A stretch of DNA of 64,000 nt, taken from contig NZ_CP110389.1 of the NCBI RefSeq assembly GCF_026015985.1, positions 1,706,001 through 1,770,000 of the forward strand, given 5' to 3'. Source of the stretch: Rhodopseudomonas sp. P2A-2r (GTDB lineage Bacteria; Pseudomonadota; Alphaproteobacteria; Rhizobiales; Xanthobacteraceae). The number at the start of each line of letters is the position of its first letter. Position 1 is the stretch's first letter. This document shows positions 36,818 through 46,927 of this stretch, in pieces. Under the pieces are notes generated by a model. The model did not search any database and was not told the DNA's origin. It saw only the letters and a program-made list of their open reading frames with translations. A program made the translations under genes and the position numbers.

Positions 36818-37366
36818 TCAGCGCAACGAACGCGCGGCAAGCTGCACGCAGGCCTCGAACGCAGTGAGGTCGTGCCAGAGGTCGTCAGGGCGGACCTGCG
36901 GCACCACCAGCGGCGCGCCGTGCAACTCCAGCGCATGGATCATCATCAGATTGTCGGTATGGCCGAAATCTTCCACGGTCAGCCCGTCGGCATCGACAAG
37001 GCGGCCGTCCTGCGCCGTCACCGCGCTTATCCGGCTGACGCGGTCGACATACAGCGCGGGATCGTTGGAATAGGCAAAACAGCGCTTGCCGCGCCCGGCC
37101 ATGTAGCCGAGCTCATAGACCGTGCCGGCATCGGCGCCGGGGCCGCGAAACGGCGTCAGATTTGCAATGATCGCACAGGCCTCGTTCATCATGGCCTCGT
37201 TGCCGCGGAAGATGTTTAGCGACGCATCGCGAGCGGAGAGATCGACGAGGTTGTCGAGCGGATAGAGGCCGGTGAGACCGGCGCGGGCGCAAACCTCGAC
37301 CTTGCGACGCCCCATATCAACGGCGTCCGGCAGAAACACGTCGGGGCCTGCGAGGTAGATCTTCAT
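36818..37366 (-). CDS. Nucleoside 2-deoxyribosyltransferase
   Basis: A 182-residue enzyme of the NDT family. N-terminal KIYLAGPDVFLPDA is the substrate-binding start; ANLTPFRGPGADAGTVYELGYMAGRGK holds the nucleophilic Glu (in YELGY). Exchanges bases on deoxyribonucleosides or hydrolyses them in nucleotide salvage. Separated from dxs by the family A repeat (37390-37492). Adjoins tlyA. Start ATG at 37366 gives the common family N-terminus. Confidence 0.86.
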   Translation of the reverse strand: MKIYLAGPDVFLPDAVDMGRRKVEVCARAGLTGLYPLDNLVDLSARDASLNIFRGNEAMMNEACAIIANLTPFRGPGADAGTVYELGYMAGRGKRCFAYSNDPALYVDRVSRISAVTAQDGRLVDADGLTVEDFGHTDNLMMIHALELHGAPLVVPQVRPDDLWHDLTAFEACVQLAARSLR

Positions 37367-37389
37367 GTGTCTCGCCGCCGGGCTCGTAT

Positions 37390-37492
37390 GTCGTCACCCG
37401 GCTTGACCGGGTGACCCAGTATACACCGCGCTATCCGAGTTTACTGGATCGCCCGGCCCTGGCGCGCAATCGCGTGCAGGCCGGGCGATGAC
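37390..37492. repeat. Dispersed palindromic element, family A, copy 2
   Basis: GTCGTCACCCGG...CCGGGTGACCCAGT, spacer, ACTGGATCGCCCGGCC...GGCCGGGCGATGAC: same modules as copy 1 (3335-3454) but reverse-complemented. Occupies the dxs to deoxyribosyltransferase gap. Confidence 0.75.
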
Positions 37493-37515
37493 AACGGAGT
37501 ATGCGTCGTACTCTT

Positions 37516-39441
37516 TTAAGCCAGCTTCACCGTCTCGGCCTTGAAGTCCTTGCCGAGGGCGTCGAACACTTTCTTCACGATGCCTTTGGCGTCGAGACCG
37601 GCATAGGCATACATGGCAGCCGGCGAATCGTGATCCTGGAATTCGTCCGGCAGCACCAGCGAGCGCATCCGCAGGCCGCCGTCGAGCATGCCGTGTTCGG
37701 CCAGCAACTGCATCACATGCGAACCGAAGCCGCCGATCGAGCCTTCCTCGATGGTCAGCAGCACTTCGTGGTCGCGCGCCAGCTTGAGGATCATGTCCTC
37801 GTCGAGCGGCTTCATGAAGCGCGCATCGGCGACGGTCGTGGACAGCCCCAAGGTCGCCAGTTCATCGGCGGCCTTCTCGCATTCGGCGAGGCGGGTGCCG
37901 AACGACAGCAGCGCGATCTTGCTGCCCTCGCGGACGATGCGACCCTTGCCGATTTCCAGGGGAATGCCGACTTCCGGCATATCGACGCCGCGGCCTTCGC
38001 CGCGCGGGTAGCGCAACGCGCTCGGGCGGTCGTTGATGGCGACCTGGGTGGCGACCATGTGCACCAGTTCGGCCTCGTCGGACGCCGCCATGATGACGAA
38101 GTTGGGCAGGCAGCCGAGATAGGCGTTGTCGAACGATCCGGCATGGGTGGCGCCGTCGGCGCCGACCAGGCCGGCACGGTCGATGGCGAAGCGCACCGGC
38201 AGGTTCTGGATCGCCACGTCGTGGACGATCTGGTCATAGCCGCGCTGCAGGAAGGTCGAGTAGATCGCGACGAACGGCTTGAAGCCCTCGGTCGCAAGGC
38301 CGGCGGCGAAGGTCACCGCATGCTGCTCGGCAATGCCGACGTCGTAGGTGCGCTTGGGGAATGCCTTGTTGAAGATGTCGACACCGGTGCCCGACGGCAT
38401 CGCCGCGGTGATGGCGACGATCTTCTCGTCCTTCTCGGCTTCCTTCACCAGGCTCTGGCCGAACACGTTCTGATAGGCCGGCGCATTGGGTTTGGATTTA
38501 GCCTGGGTCCCGGTGGCCACGTCGAACTTGACCACCGCGTGGTATTTGTCGGCGGCGGCTTCGGCCGGACCGTAGCCCTTGCCCTTTTGCGTCACCACGT
38601 GGACCAGGATCGGGCCGGTCTGCATGTCGCGGACGTTCTGCAGCACCGGCAGCAGGTGGTCGAGATTGTGACCGTCGATCGGGCCGACGTAATAGAAGCC
38701 GAGTTCCTCGAACAGGGTGCCGCCGCCGGCCATGAAGGCGCGGGAATACTCTTCGACGCGTTCGGCGCGGTCGGCGATCACCTTCGGCAGGTGCTTGCCG
38801 AGCTGCTTGGCGGCTTCGCGCAGCGAGCGGTAGGTCTTGCCGGAATACATGCGCGACAGGTAGGCCGACATGGCGCCGACCGGTGGCGCGATCGACATGT
38901 CGTTGTCGTTGAGGATGACGATCAGGCGGGAATTCATCGCGCCGGCATTGTTCATGGCTTCATAGGCCATGCCGGCCGACATCGCGCCGTCACCGATCAC
39001 GGCGATAACGTTGTTCTTGCCGCCCGACAGGTCACGGGCCACCGCCATGCCGAGGCCGGCGGAAATCGAGGTCGAGGAATGCGCGGCGCCAAACGGATCG
39101 TAGTCGCTCTCGGTGCGCTTGGTGAAGCCGGACAGGCCGCCGGGGGTGCGCAGGGTGCGGATGCGGTCGCGGCGCCCGGTCAGGATCTTGTGCGGATAGG
39201 CCTGATGGCCGACATCCCAGATCAGCCGGTCGCGCGGCGTATCGAAGACGTAGTGCAGGGCGGTCGTCAGTTCGACGACGCCGAGGCCGGCGCCGAAATG
39301 GCCGCCGGTCACCGACACCGCGTCGATGGTCTCCTGACGCAGTTCGTCGGCAACCTGGCGGATCTGTTCGACCTTCAGCTTGCGCAGGTCTTCCGGAGTC
39401 CGGATGGTGTCGAGAAGCGGCGTCTTACTAAAATCGGTCAC
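37516..39441 (-). CDS. dxs: 1-deoxy-D-xylulose-5-phosphate synthase
   Basis: A 641-residue thiamine-diphosphate transketolase-like enzyme, first step of the MEP isoprenoid pathway. Landmarks: [15 protein letters not shown], the thiamine/Mg motif [18 protein letters not shown] with the second Asn, the catalytic Glu region [17 protein letters not shown], and [12 protein letters not shown] with GEGRGVDMP. All are intact and the length is normal. It reads toward the deoxyribosyltransferase, tlyA and rlmD-like genes; in Rhizobiales the xseB-dxs-tlyA neighbourhood is widely conserved, and xseB lies about 1.8 kb upstream here. Also feeds hopanoid and carotenoid synthesis. Confidence 0.96.
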   Translation of the reverse strand: MTDFSKTPLLDTIRTPEDLRKLKVEQIRQVADELRQETIDAVSVTGGHFGAGLGVVELTTALHYVFDTPRDRLIWDVGHQAYPHKILTGRRDRIRTLRTPGGLSGFTKRTESDYDPFGAAHSSTSISAGLGMAVARDLSGGKNNVIAVIGDGAMSAGMAYEAMNNAGAMNSRLIVILNDNDMSIAPPVGAMSAYLSRMYSGKTYRSLREAAKQLGKHLPKVIADRAERVEEYSRAFMAGGGTLFEELGFYYVGPIDGHNLDHLLPVLQNVRDMQTGPILVHVVTQKGKGYGPAEAAADKYHAVVKFDVATGTQAKSKPNAPAYQNVFGQSLVKEAEKDEKIVAITAAMPSGTGVDIFNKAFPKRTYDVGIAEQHAVTFAAGLATEGFKPFVAIYSTFLQRGYDQIVHDVAIQNLPVRFAIDRAGLVGADGATHAGSFDNAYLGCLPNFVIMAASDEAELVHMVATQVAINDRPSALRYPRGEGRGVDMPEVGIPLEIGKGRIVREGSKIALLSFGTRLAECEKAADELATLGLSTTVADARFMKPLDEDMILKLARDHEVLLTIEEGSIGGFGSHVMQLLAEHGMLDGGLRMRSLVLPDEFQDHDSPAAMYAYAGLDAKGIVKKVFDALGKDFKAETVKLA

Positions 39442-39777
39442 GGCGTTATTCCAATTTTACATGTCTTGGGCGGCGTCTGGCGTCGGTTGAGTCTGCCACG
39501 CGGCAAATCCATCCGGACATTCGCTGCCCCTGAACTGGGAACATGATCTCGAAGCATTACAATGTGCTCCGGGGGATCAATGTGATAACTATCACTCTTA
39601 GCAGCTTCGTCTTTCGAACGTTTTCGTTTGATGGTTGAAGCGCTTATCAACGTTAACGGCCGGCGGCTTCGCCAGACCTTCAGCGCATAGTCCCTCTCGC
39701 TTTACACCAAAGTGGCTGCCAAAGCCAACCGTCGTGCCCAACCGTTCGGCACGGTCAAGGTTGCAGGGACTGCCGGA
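39442..39777. other. Intergenic region upstream of dxs
   Basis: 336 bases with no recognisable gene. An AT-rich part (39550-39650) is where a dxs promoter would be; no clear -35/-10 pair is assigned. Confidence 0.4.
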
Positions 39778-41165
39778 TTAGCCGATCCTGCGGATGGACG
39801 GTTCCGGCGTCGCGGAACCGGAGATACCGGGGCTTTCCGAGCCCAAATTCAGCCGATTCCAGGCCTGACTGCGCGTTTCGCCATCTCCAGTGACCAGTTT
39901 CAGGGCCGCCGTCGGGTTGTCCATCCGTTCTCTCAAGGGAACCGGGCCGCAGACGATCATGAAAAAATCGTAGGCATGGGGTCGCTCATTGGCCATGACG
40001 AACTGGAAATGCACCCGGAAGAACTTCCAGCGGAAGCGGTTGTAATGTTCCGGCCTGATGACTTCACGAAACCGAACCGGGACGATGACCGGATTGCGCC
40101 GGTTCGGGCCGGCGTCGATGCCCTGGCCGGCAATCGGGTCGAAGGGGAAGAAATTCATGACGTCCTTGCGCGACTGGCAATCGATCCAGTCGATCGACGG
40201 CTCGACGGCGAGCTGGCGCAGCCGTTCGCGAAACCCCGTCGCCGCCTTGTGGAAGCCGACGATCGGCATGTTGCCGCCCAGCGTCAGCAGCACGATCCGC
40301 GGGCCGTGGCGGCCAAGCTCGGGATCGAGCCGCAGCGCGCGGGCCAGGATCGCCGCCCCCAAGAACGAACCGGAGCTGTGGCCCACAAGCACGATTTCTT
40401 CGGCGTCGCTGCTGCTGGCGACCTTGACGAGGTGCTGCGCGAAACGGTCGATCCGCGCATCCCAGTCCGGGCGGTTGCCGTGCGAGAACTGCCAAGTGAA
40501 GATGGTGTCCGACATCAGATAGAGCAGATAGGTGTAATTTTCCGTGGTCTTGAGCAGCGTTCCGAGCACGGCGACGAATACGCCAGCGGCGCCGCGGCGG
40601 CCAGGAAGCCGTGTATGCCGAGCGCCTGCAGACCCCATCCGAATGCCCATGCGATCCCGGCCGACCAGATCGCCTCGTTCAGCAGCAGGACGTGCGGGTA
40701 ACTGATGAAAGTGGCGAAGCGCCAGTGCGCCGACCAGAACCGGCCCATGGTGCCGGAGAACACCAGCCGCCAGTAGATGGCGATCGCATAGGCCAGCGTG
40801 CGCCAGACCGGCCAGGCGAGGTCGCGCTGGATCAGGTCTTCCCAGCGCAGGAAATCGTAATCGGTGCGGGTGTGCCAGCCGGCGCCGGTGGTTTCGATGC
40901 TCCAGGACGCGGTCTCGCCTTCCGGCGGCCCCTTGGGCCGGCTGACGGTGGTGGCGAGGTCATAGAGTCGGCCGAATTTGCGCAGTTCCGTGCGAAACAT
41001 GCGGTAATATTGTGCCAGGCCGCGCGGATCGTAGCCCTGCACGTAGATGATGTGGCGGTGCTGTACGCGCACGCTGTTGTCCCAGGTCCGAAGTTCGCTT
41101 GACGCGCCGCCGCCAGCGAGGGTCGCCGGAGTGACACCGACTATAACAGCCGCGCCGCGCGCCAT
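39778..41165 (-). pseudogene. Membrane-associated alpha/beta hydrolase, frameshifted as sequenced
   Basis: The first part has IIYVQGYDPRGLAQYYRMFRTE, a broken helix region and two membrane segments (FATFISYPHVLLLNEAIWSA, FGWGLQALGIHGFLAAAA). The second, in another frame from about 40590, has LVGHSSGSFLGAAILAR (GHSSG nucleophile elbow) and the rest of the hydrolase. One added C at 40583-40584 (plus strand) joins APLGVFVAVLGTLLKTTEN, giving about 462 residues. The ATG at 41165 is one start; a GTG at 41072 would begin at VRVQHRHIIYVQGYD and is equally possible. Lies between dxs and xseB. Confidence 0.72.
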
Positions 41166-41260
41166 ATCCCCAATTGTGCTGCAGCCGTCGTCCCGCAGTG
41201 CCGAAATCGGCTTATTTCTCAGGGTGATGCGTTTATGCCGCGGCGCCGACGCAGGCGGCC

Positions 41261-41512
41261 CTACTGGACATCGAGCGGTTCGGTGCCGGTCGCCTGGCCA
41301 TTGGCGTCGGTGGTGATCTTGTCGACCCGGGCCTCGGCCTGCCGCAGCAGTTCGTCGCAGCGCCGCTTCAGGGCCTCGCCGCGCTCGTAGATCGCCACCG
41401 ATTCCTCGAGCGGCACCTTGCCGTCCTCGAGCCGTTTGACGATCGTTTCCAGCTCTTCGATGGCCCGCTCGAAGCTCAGCTTCTTGACGTCTGCATGGGT
41501 GTTCTCGGCCAT
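41261..41512 (-). CDS. xseB: Exodeoxyribonuclease VII small subunit
   Basis: An 83-residue XseB: LSFERAIEELETIVKRLEDG and ESVAIYERGEALKRRCDELL are the two conserved helices. Binds XseA (encoded elsewhere) to form an exonuclease on single-stranded DNA. Start at 41512 (MAENTHADVKK); an in-frame ATG at 41518 adds two residues. It lies 73 bases downstream of the histone-deacetylase gene, the usual Rhizobiales order. Confidence 0.93.
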   Translation of the reverse strand: MAENTHADVKKLSFERAIEELETIVKRLEDGKVPLEESVAIYERGEALKRRCDELLRQAEARVDKITTDANGQATGTEPLDVQ

Positions 41513-41585
41513 TCGCATTCCCGGAAGCGCGTTCGTGTTCGCGCGAAGTCAAAGACAGGTTTGAGGGCGTATTGTGGCGGGGAAG

Positions 41586-42515
41586 TCAGGCGCCCATCAG
41601 CGCGATGACGTGCTCACCCACCGATTCCTTGAGGCCCTGCAGATCATAGCCACCCTCGAGCACCGAGACAATGCGGCCGCCGGCCGTGGCGTCGGCGACA
41701 TCCATCAGCTTGCGGGTCACCCAGCCGAAATCGGTGGCATCGAGATTGAGGGTCGCCAGCGGATCGCGGCGGTGCGCGTCGAAGCCGGCGGAGATGATGA
41801 TCAGTTCCGGAGCGAATTTGCGCAACTGCGGCAGGATCAAGTTATCGAACGCGGCGCGAAACTTGAGGCCGCCGTCTTCGGAGGCGAGTGGCGCATTGAC
41901 CACGGTGTCGTGCTCGCCGCGTTCGCCTGAGGCGCCGGTGCCGGGAAACAGCGGCATCTGGTGCGTCGAGCAATACATCACCGTGGGATCGGCCCAGAAG
42001 ATATCCTGCGTGCCGTTGCCGTGGTGGACGTCGAAATCCACCACCGCCGCGCGGGCGATGCCATATTTGCGCTGCGCGTAGCGCGCTGCGATCGCCGCAT
42101 TGTCGAAGAAGCAGAAGCCCATGGACTTGTTGATTTCGGCGTGGTGGCCGGGCGGCCTTGTGGCGACAAAGGCGTTGGCGGTCTCGCCCTTCATCACCGC
42201 GTCGGTGGCCGCGACCGCGCCGCCGACGCCGCGCATCACCGCTTCCCAGGTGCCCGGCGACATCGCGGTATCGCCGTCGATATAGGCCATGCCGGTGGTC
42301 GGCGCGATGTGACGCAACTCGTCGATGTAGTGGTTGTCGTGGCACAGCGCGACCGTGTCGAGATCGCCCTCCGGCGCTTCGCCGCGCGTCAATGCGCTGA
42401 AGCGATCCTCGGCCATCGTCAGGGCAACCGCACGCATCCGGTCCGGGCGTTCGGGATGGCCGGGCGGGGTGAGGTGGTTGAGCGATGCCGGATTCGACAA
42501 CAAAAGCGTGGTCAT
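41586..42515 (-). CDS. Histone deacetylase family protein
   Basis: A 309-residue HDAC-fold amidohydrolase. Zinc and catalysis motifs: RPPGHHAE (His-His), VDFDVHHGNGTQ (Asp and His ligands), SAGFDAHRRDP (third ligand) and EGGYD near the C-terminus. Bacterial members deacetylate small amines such as polyamines, or act on lysine. Divergent from the GGDEF-EAL gene. xseB follows on the same strand. Confidence 0.9.
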   Translation of the reverse strand: MTTLLLSNPASLNHLTPPGHPERPDRMRAVALTMAEDRFSALTRGEAPEGDLDTVALCHDNHYIDELRHIAPTTGMAYIDGDTAMSPGTWEAVMRGVGGAVAATDAVMKGETANAFVATRPPGHHAEINKSMGFCFFDNAAIAARYAQRKYGIARAAVVDFDVHHGNGTQDIFWADPTVMYCSTHQMPLFPGTGASGERGEHDTVVNAPLASEDGGLKFRAAFDNLILPQLRKFAPELIIISAGFDAHRRDPLATLNLDATDFGWVTRKLMDVADATAGGRIVSVLEGGYDLQGLKESVGEHVIALMGA

Positions 42516-42906
42516 TCGGATGATCCTGGCAGGACGAATGCGCAGTGGCGATTGAACGGTAATCTAGTGGCTCACGGCCTGTTCGGAAAGGGCCGTGTCG
42601 CGGCCGTCGCAATGGCGTCGCGTAGCCATGTACCGCGTTGCCGCGCGTGTGACGGAACAGCAGTCATGGTGTGGCAGACAAGGGCGCGGATGGTCCGATG
42701 CACGTAATTTTGCTCTCGCCTTTTACTTCAAATTGACGTCGCTTCGTTTTGCCGTGCTGGGTCTCGATTGATTCAGAGGGCGTAAAGCGGCAATTGATAT
42801 CGCTATGGTGAAGTTCCGCGCATCTGTTTGCAGCCTTGATGCGAGCACGCGACTGCGCAGGACCGGAGGCGCCGTTTGGCGATGTTGCGGTCAGTGAAAG
42901 CGATCA
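42516..42906. other. Divergent intergenic region, HDAC / GGDEF-EAL
   Basis: 391 bases with no gene seen. It should carry both promoters. A GGAGG at 42864-42868 is followed by an ATG at 42882 in a frame that would read [12 protein letters not shown]; see the GGDEF-EAL entry for what this could mean. Confidence 0.4.
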
Positions 42907-44973
42907 GTGAAAAGTCGGAGTGCCACGTTCCATCTGCTGCGTTCGGTCTGGCCCTTCGTGGCTATCGTCCTGCTACAGGCGGTGCTCGCTGCCGTGAGCA
43001 TGGAAACGTTGTCGTCAGTCAGGGCCTACGTCGCCGGCGAAAGCCTCTGGTCAAAGGGCCAGAAGGGAGCGGTGTACGCGCTGAGCCTCTACTCGGAAAC
43101 CGGCGATGAAAAATACTACCGGCAGTATCTGGCGACAATTGCCGTGCCGCTGGGCGACCGGATGGCACGCCGGGCGCTGGAGCAGAGGCCGCCGGATCTG
43201 GACGCCGCCTATGAAGGCTTCCGGCAGGGCGGCAACCACCCGGAAGATATCGGTGGCCTGATTTGGTTGTTTCGCTATTTCAGCGATGTCAGCCATCTCG
43301 CCAAGGCTGTCGACAGATGGCGGGATACCGACCCTGTCCTTCAGGAACTGGTCAATATCGGCGCTGAAATTCATCTGGAGATCGTCAGCGGAGACATTCC
43401 GGCCGGTCGCGTCGAAGTCTTCAAGAGCCAGATCTTCGAGCTCAACGATCGCCTCACGCCGCTGGCGATGGCGTTTTCCGAAAGCCTCGGGCAGGGGTCG
43501 CGGTTCATCAAGCGCCTTCTGGCTGTTGTCAACATCTTCACCGCCGCCCTGCTGATCGTGCTCGGCGTGTGGTGGACCCGCCATGCGCTCGTGCAGCGGC
43601 AAAAACTCTCGGACGAGCTGCAGGCGGAACGCGGACGGCTGGCGTTCCAGGCCACCCACGATGCCCTAACCAGCCTGGCGAACCGTCGCGAGTTCGAGCG
43701 CCGGCTGGCGCAGGCGCTGACGCAGGTCGGCGTCGGCGACCGTCGGCAGGCCGTGATGTTCCTCGATCTCGACCAGTTCAAAGTCGTCAACGACACGTGC
43801 GGCCATGCCGCCGGCGACGAACTGCTGCGTCAGTTGTCCTGCCTGCTGCAGGATGAGCTGCGCGCCGATGACCTGCTGGCGCGCCTCGGCGGCGATGAGT
43901 TCGCGATCCTGCTGGAGGATTGCGGATCGGAATTCGCCGTCGCTGCCGCCGAGCGTCTTCGTGAAGCGGTCCAGCAGCTGCGTTTCGTCTGGAGCGGGCG
44001 TGGGTTCAACGTCACCGTCAGTATCGGCCTAGTGTGCATCTCGGAGCCCGGCGCAACGGTCGGAGAGACGCTCAAGGCCGCCGATGTCGCCTGCTACATG
44101 GCCAAGGAGAACGGACGCAACCGCCTGGAGATCTATTCGCCAAGCGATACCGAACTGATGCAGCGCGTTGGCGAGATGGGCTGGGTGCAGCGGATTCGCG
44201 AGGCGCTGGAGAGCAACAGTTTCTGCCTGTATGCCCAGAATATTGTCCCGCTCGCCGCAGGCGGCAGGGAAGGGCTTCACGTCGAGCTGCTGCTGCGCCT
44301 GCGCGGCGAAGCGGGACAGCTGATCGCGCCCGGCAGCTTCATTCCTGCTGCCGAACGCTACGGCCTGATGACGCTGATCGACCGATGGGTGATCCGCAAT
44401 GCCTTTGCGATTCTGGCGCAGCGCATGGCGATGCCCGGTGCCCTGCCGATCGCGACCTGCGCCATCAATCTGTCGGGTGCCTCGTTCCGCGACGACGGCT
44501 TTCTGGAATACATCCGCACGCAGCTGCGCCTGCATGGAATTCCCGCCACGCTCATCTGCTTTGAGATCACCGAAACCAACGCCATCGCCAACCTGCCCGA
44601 CGCCAGGCGGTTTATCGACACCCTGCAGCAGGTCGGCTGCCGCTTCTCGCTCGACGATTTCGGCAGCGGCATGTCGTCGTTTTCCTACCTCAAGCAGTTG
44701 CCGGTCAACTACCTCAAGATCGACGGCAGCTTCGTCAAGGACATGCTGGTCGACCCCATCGATCGTGCGATGGTCGAGATGATCGTGCGCATCGGCAAGG
44801 TGATGGGGAAACGGACGGTGGCCGAATTCGTCGAGAGCGACGACATCCGCCGTGCCCTGCAAAAGATCGGCGCGGACTACGCACAGGGTTACGCGATCGG
44901 CCGGCCGGAGCCGTTCGACAGCTTCAGCAACTTCGTCGACCTCGGCGAAACCAGCAAGTGCGACGTGGCATAG
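42907..44973 (+). CDS. GGDEF-EAL cyclic di-GMP protein with periplasmic sensor
   Basis: A 688-residue inner-membrane protein. TM1 [18 protein letters not shown], a periplasmic sensor (about 35-195), TM2 [18 protein letters not shown], then GGDEF ([15 protein letters not shown], near residue 328) and EAL (about 415-680). In the EAL domain, DDFGSG and [12 protein letters not shown] are present, but the first signature reads HVELLLRL, not [12 protein letters not shown] is kept. Cyclase activity looks intact; phosphodiesterase activity is uncertain. The start is a GTG; a GGAGG-preceded ATG at 42882 in another frame could be the true start if one base is missing near 42915. Confidence 0.84.
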   Translation: MKSRSATFHLLRSVWPFVAIVLLQAVLAAVSMETLSSVRAYVAGESLWSKGQKGAVYALSLYSETGDEKYYRQYLATIAVPLGDRMARRALEQRPPDLDAAYEGFRQGGNHPEDIGGLIWLFRYFSDVSHLAKAVDRWRDTDPVLQELVNIGAEIHLEIVSGDIPAGRVEVFKSQIFELNDRLTPLAMAFSESLGQGSRFIKRLLAVVNIFTAALLIVLGVWWTRHALVQRQKLSDELQAERGRLAFQATHDALTSLANRREFERRLAQALTQVGVGDRRQAVMFLDLDQFKVVNDTCGHAAGDELLRQLSCLLQDELRADDLLARLGGDEFAILLEDCGSEFAVAAAERLREAVQQLRFVWSGRGFNVTVSIGLVCISEPGATVGETLKAADVACYMAKENGRNRLEIYSPSDTELMQRVGEMGWVQRIREALESNSFCLYAQNIVPLAAGGREGLHVELLLRLRGEAGQLIAPGSFIPAAERYGLMTLIDRWVIRNAFAILAQRMAMPGALPIATCAINLSGASFRDDGFLEYIRTQLRLHGIPATLICFEITETNAIANLPDARRFIDTLQQVGCRFSLDDFGSGMSSFSYLKQLPVNYLKIDGSFVKDMLVDPIDRAMVEMIVRIGKVMGKRTVAEFVESDDIRRALQKIGADYAQGYAIGRPEPFDSFSNFVDLGETSKCDVA

Positions 44974-45012
44974 CGTCGTCGGATCGACGGCGCGGCAGGC
45001 CTGCTGCGTCGC

Positions 45013-46674
45013 TCAGTCCAGCCGTTTGATGCGATCCGCCGCGGCCGGCGACACCGGGCTGTTGGCCTTGAAGTAGGCATACAGCGCATCGACATCGTAG
45101 ACCCCTGTCTGTTGCGCGGCGCCGTCCTTCAGCGCGGTGAAGCCGTCGCCGCCGGCGGCGAGGTAGTCGTTGAAGGTGACGCGATAGGTCTTGTCCGCTT
45201 CGATGCGCTGGCCGTTGAGCATCATGCTCTCCGCCGCGACCCGGCTGCCGAACGGTTTGCTGCCGTCCCAGGCGTAGCTGAATCCTTTCGAGACCTGCAG
45301 GATGCGCGGCCGCTTGGGATCCAGCCATTGCTGCTCCAGCGCCGTCTTGATCTGCGCGCCGGTCAGCGACCGCGTCACCATCAGGTTGCGGAACGGTTGC
45401 GCGGCAAACACGTCGCCGTAGCTGATCGCGCCGTCGGCGCTCATGGCGATGTCGTTGCGGATGCCGCCGGGATTGGTGATCGCCAGCACCGCGCCGCCGT
45501 CTTTCTCCGCGGCGGTGGCGGCCAGTTGCGCGTCGGCGATGATGTCGCCGAGCGGGCTTTCGCCGGCCGCGTTGGGCACGCGCGTCAACGTCGCGGTGAC
45601 GGCGCCGGCCGGCCGCGCGGCGATGGGACCGGCGACCTTGTCATAGGCCGCGAGCAGCGCGGTCTGCGCGGGATCGGCCGCGTAGTCCCTGGTCCGGACG
45701 ATGACATTGCCGGCCGTGGCGCTGACGATGTCGCGGCTGGCGCGGTCGAGCTTGAGGTCGATGGCGGTGACGATGGTGCCGTATTTGTCGCCGGAGGTGA
45801 CGAGGCGCCCGTCGATCTGGCAGGTATAGGCGCGGTGGGTGTGGCCGCTCACCACCACGTCGACCGCTTTGTCGAACTTCCTGACGATATCGACGATCGG
45901 GCCGCTGATCCCCGGACATTCGTTGTAGTCGCCGGTGGGAAAGCCGCCTTCATGGATCAGCACCACGATGGCCTCGACGCCCTTGGCCTTCAACTCCGGC
46001 ACCAGCGCGTTGACGGTGTCGGCCTCGTCGCGGAATTCCAGCCCGGCGATGCCGGCCGGCGACACGATGTTCGCGGTGCCCTTCAATGTCAGTCCAATGA
46101 AGGCCACCGGAATGCCGTCGAACTGCTTGATGGCATAGGGTGGAAACACCGGCCGGCCGGTCGCGGTCTCGACGGTGGAGGCCGCGAGATAATTGAAGGT
46201 CGCACCCATGAACGGATGCGGCCCCCGGCAGCCGTCGACAGGATGGCAGCCGCCGTTCTGCATGCGTTGCAACTCGCGCAGGCCCTCGTCGAATTCGTGG
46301 TTGCCCACGGACGCGACATCAAGCCCCATCATCGACAGGGATTCGATGGTCGGCTCGTCATGGAACATCGCCGACAAAAACGGGCTGGCGCCGATCAGGT
46401 CGCCGGCGGCGACGAAGATGCTGTTGGCGCGGCCGGCGCGCAGCTGCCTGACCAGCGTCGCCATATGCTCGGCGCCGCCCGCCGCCACCATGATCTTCTT
46501 GGTTTTGTCCGCGGGGGCGTCGATGGCAATGCCGCCCGGCGGCGGCCGCAGATTGCCGTGAAAGTCGTTGATGGCGAGGATGCGGACATCGACGGTCGGG
46601 GACTGGGCGAAAGCGGGCGCGCAGGTCGCCAGCGACATGGCGAACGCGGCAACCGCGAGGCGCGCGATCTTCAC
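45013..46674 (-). CDS. Periplasmic 5'-nucleotidase / bifunctional metallophosphatase
   Basis: A 553-residue exported enzyme. Signal peptide ends ATCAPAFAQ. N-terminal calcineurin-like domain: INDFHGNLRPP, GNHEFDEG, HEGGFP and VSGHTHRAY bind the two metals; C-terminal 5'-nucleotidase domain carries NPGGIRNDI and SYGDVFAAQPFRN. Removes phosphate from nucleotides or cyclic nucleotides in the periplasm for scavenging. The start codon is GTG at 46674. It directly abuts the family C repeat, whose GGGGAGAG arm overlaps the ribosome-binding position. Confidence 0.87.
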   Translation of the reverse strand: MKIARLAVAAFAMSLATCAPAFAQSPTVDVRILAINDFHGNLRPPPGGIAIDAPADKTKKIMVAAGGAEHMATLVRQLRAGRANSIFVAAGDLIGASPFLSAMFHDEPTIESLSMMGLDVASVGNHEFDEGLRELQRMQNGGCHPVDGCRGPHPFMGATFNYLAASTVETATGRPVFPPYAIKQFDGIPVAFIGLTLKGTANIVSPAGIAGLEFRDEADTVNALVPELKAKGVEAIVVLIHEGGFPTGDYNECPGISGPIVDIVRKFDKAVDVVVSGHTHRAYTCQIDGRLVTSGDKYGTIVTAIDLKLDRASRDIVSATAGNVIVRTRDYAADPAQTALLAAYDKVAGPIAARPAGAVTATLTRVPNAAGESPLGDIIADAQLAATAAEKDGGAVLAITNPGGIRNDIAMSADGAISYGDVFAAQPFRNLMVTRSLTGAQIKTALEQQWLDPKRPRILQVSKGFSYAWDGSKPFGSRVAAESMMLNGQRIEADKTYRVTFNDYLAAGGDGFTALKDGAAQQTGVYDVDALYAYFKANSPVSPAAADRIKRLD

Positions 46675-46923
46675 CTCTCCCCGTCCTTTACGGGGAGAGG
46701 TCGACGCGCAGCGCAGCGGAGCTGGTCGGGTGAGGGGCGGGGCACGCGGCCAGCTGCAGGGAAGATATTTCGGATCGCACTGCAGGCCTCATGCTGTTGG
46801 TGTCGTCAGTTTCTTCGCAATCGACGCAGGAACGATGGCCACAAGCCCCGTGCCTCGCCCCTCACCCGGAGCCCTCGCTGCGCTCAGGCTCCGACCTCTC
46901 CCCGCAAGTGCGGGGAGAGGTGA
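46672..46923. repeat. Large compound palindromic element, family C
   Basis: Outer hairpins CACCTCTCCCC...GGGGAGAGG at both ends enclose inverted arms (GTCGACGCGCAGCGCAGCGGAGC / GCTGCGCTCAGG...GAGCC; GGGGCGGGGCACG / CGTGCCTCGCCCC) around about 100 unique bases. It exactly fills the gap between the enoyl-CoA hydratase and nucleotidase genes and overlaps the latter's GTG. The hairpin at 5499-5537 is its terminal module alone. Confidence 0.8.
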
Positions 46924-46927
46924 AGCG

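Noticed and set aside
37501..39546. 681-codon plus-strand frame
   Set aside because: Exact antisense of dxs with no motifs; His- and Gly-rich shadow.
45112..46923. 603-codon plus-strand frame
   Set aside because: Antisense of the nucleotidase, no domain seen.
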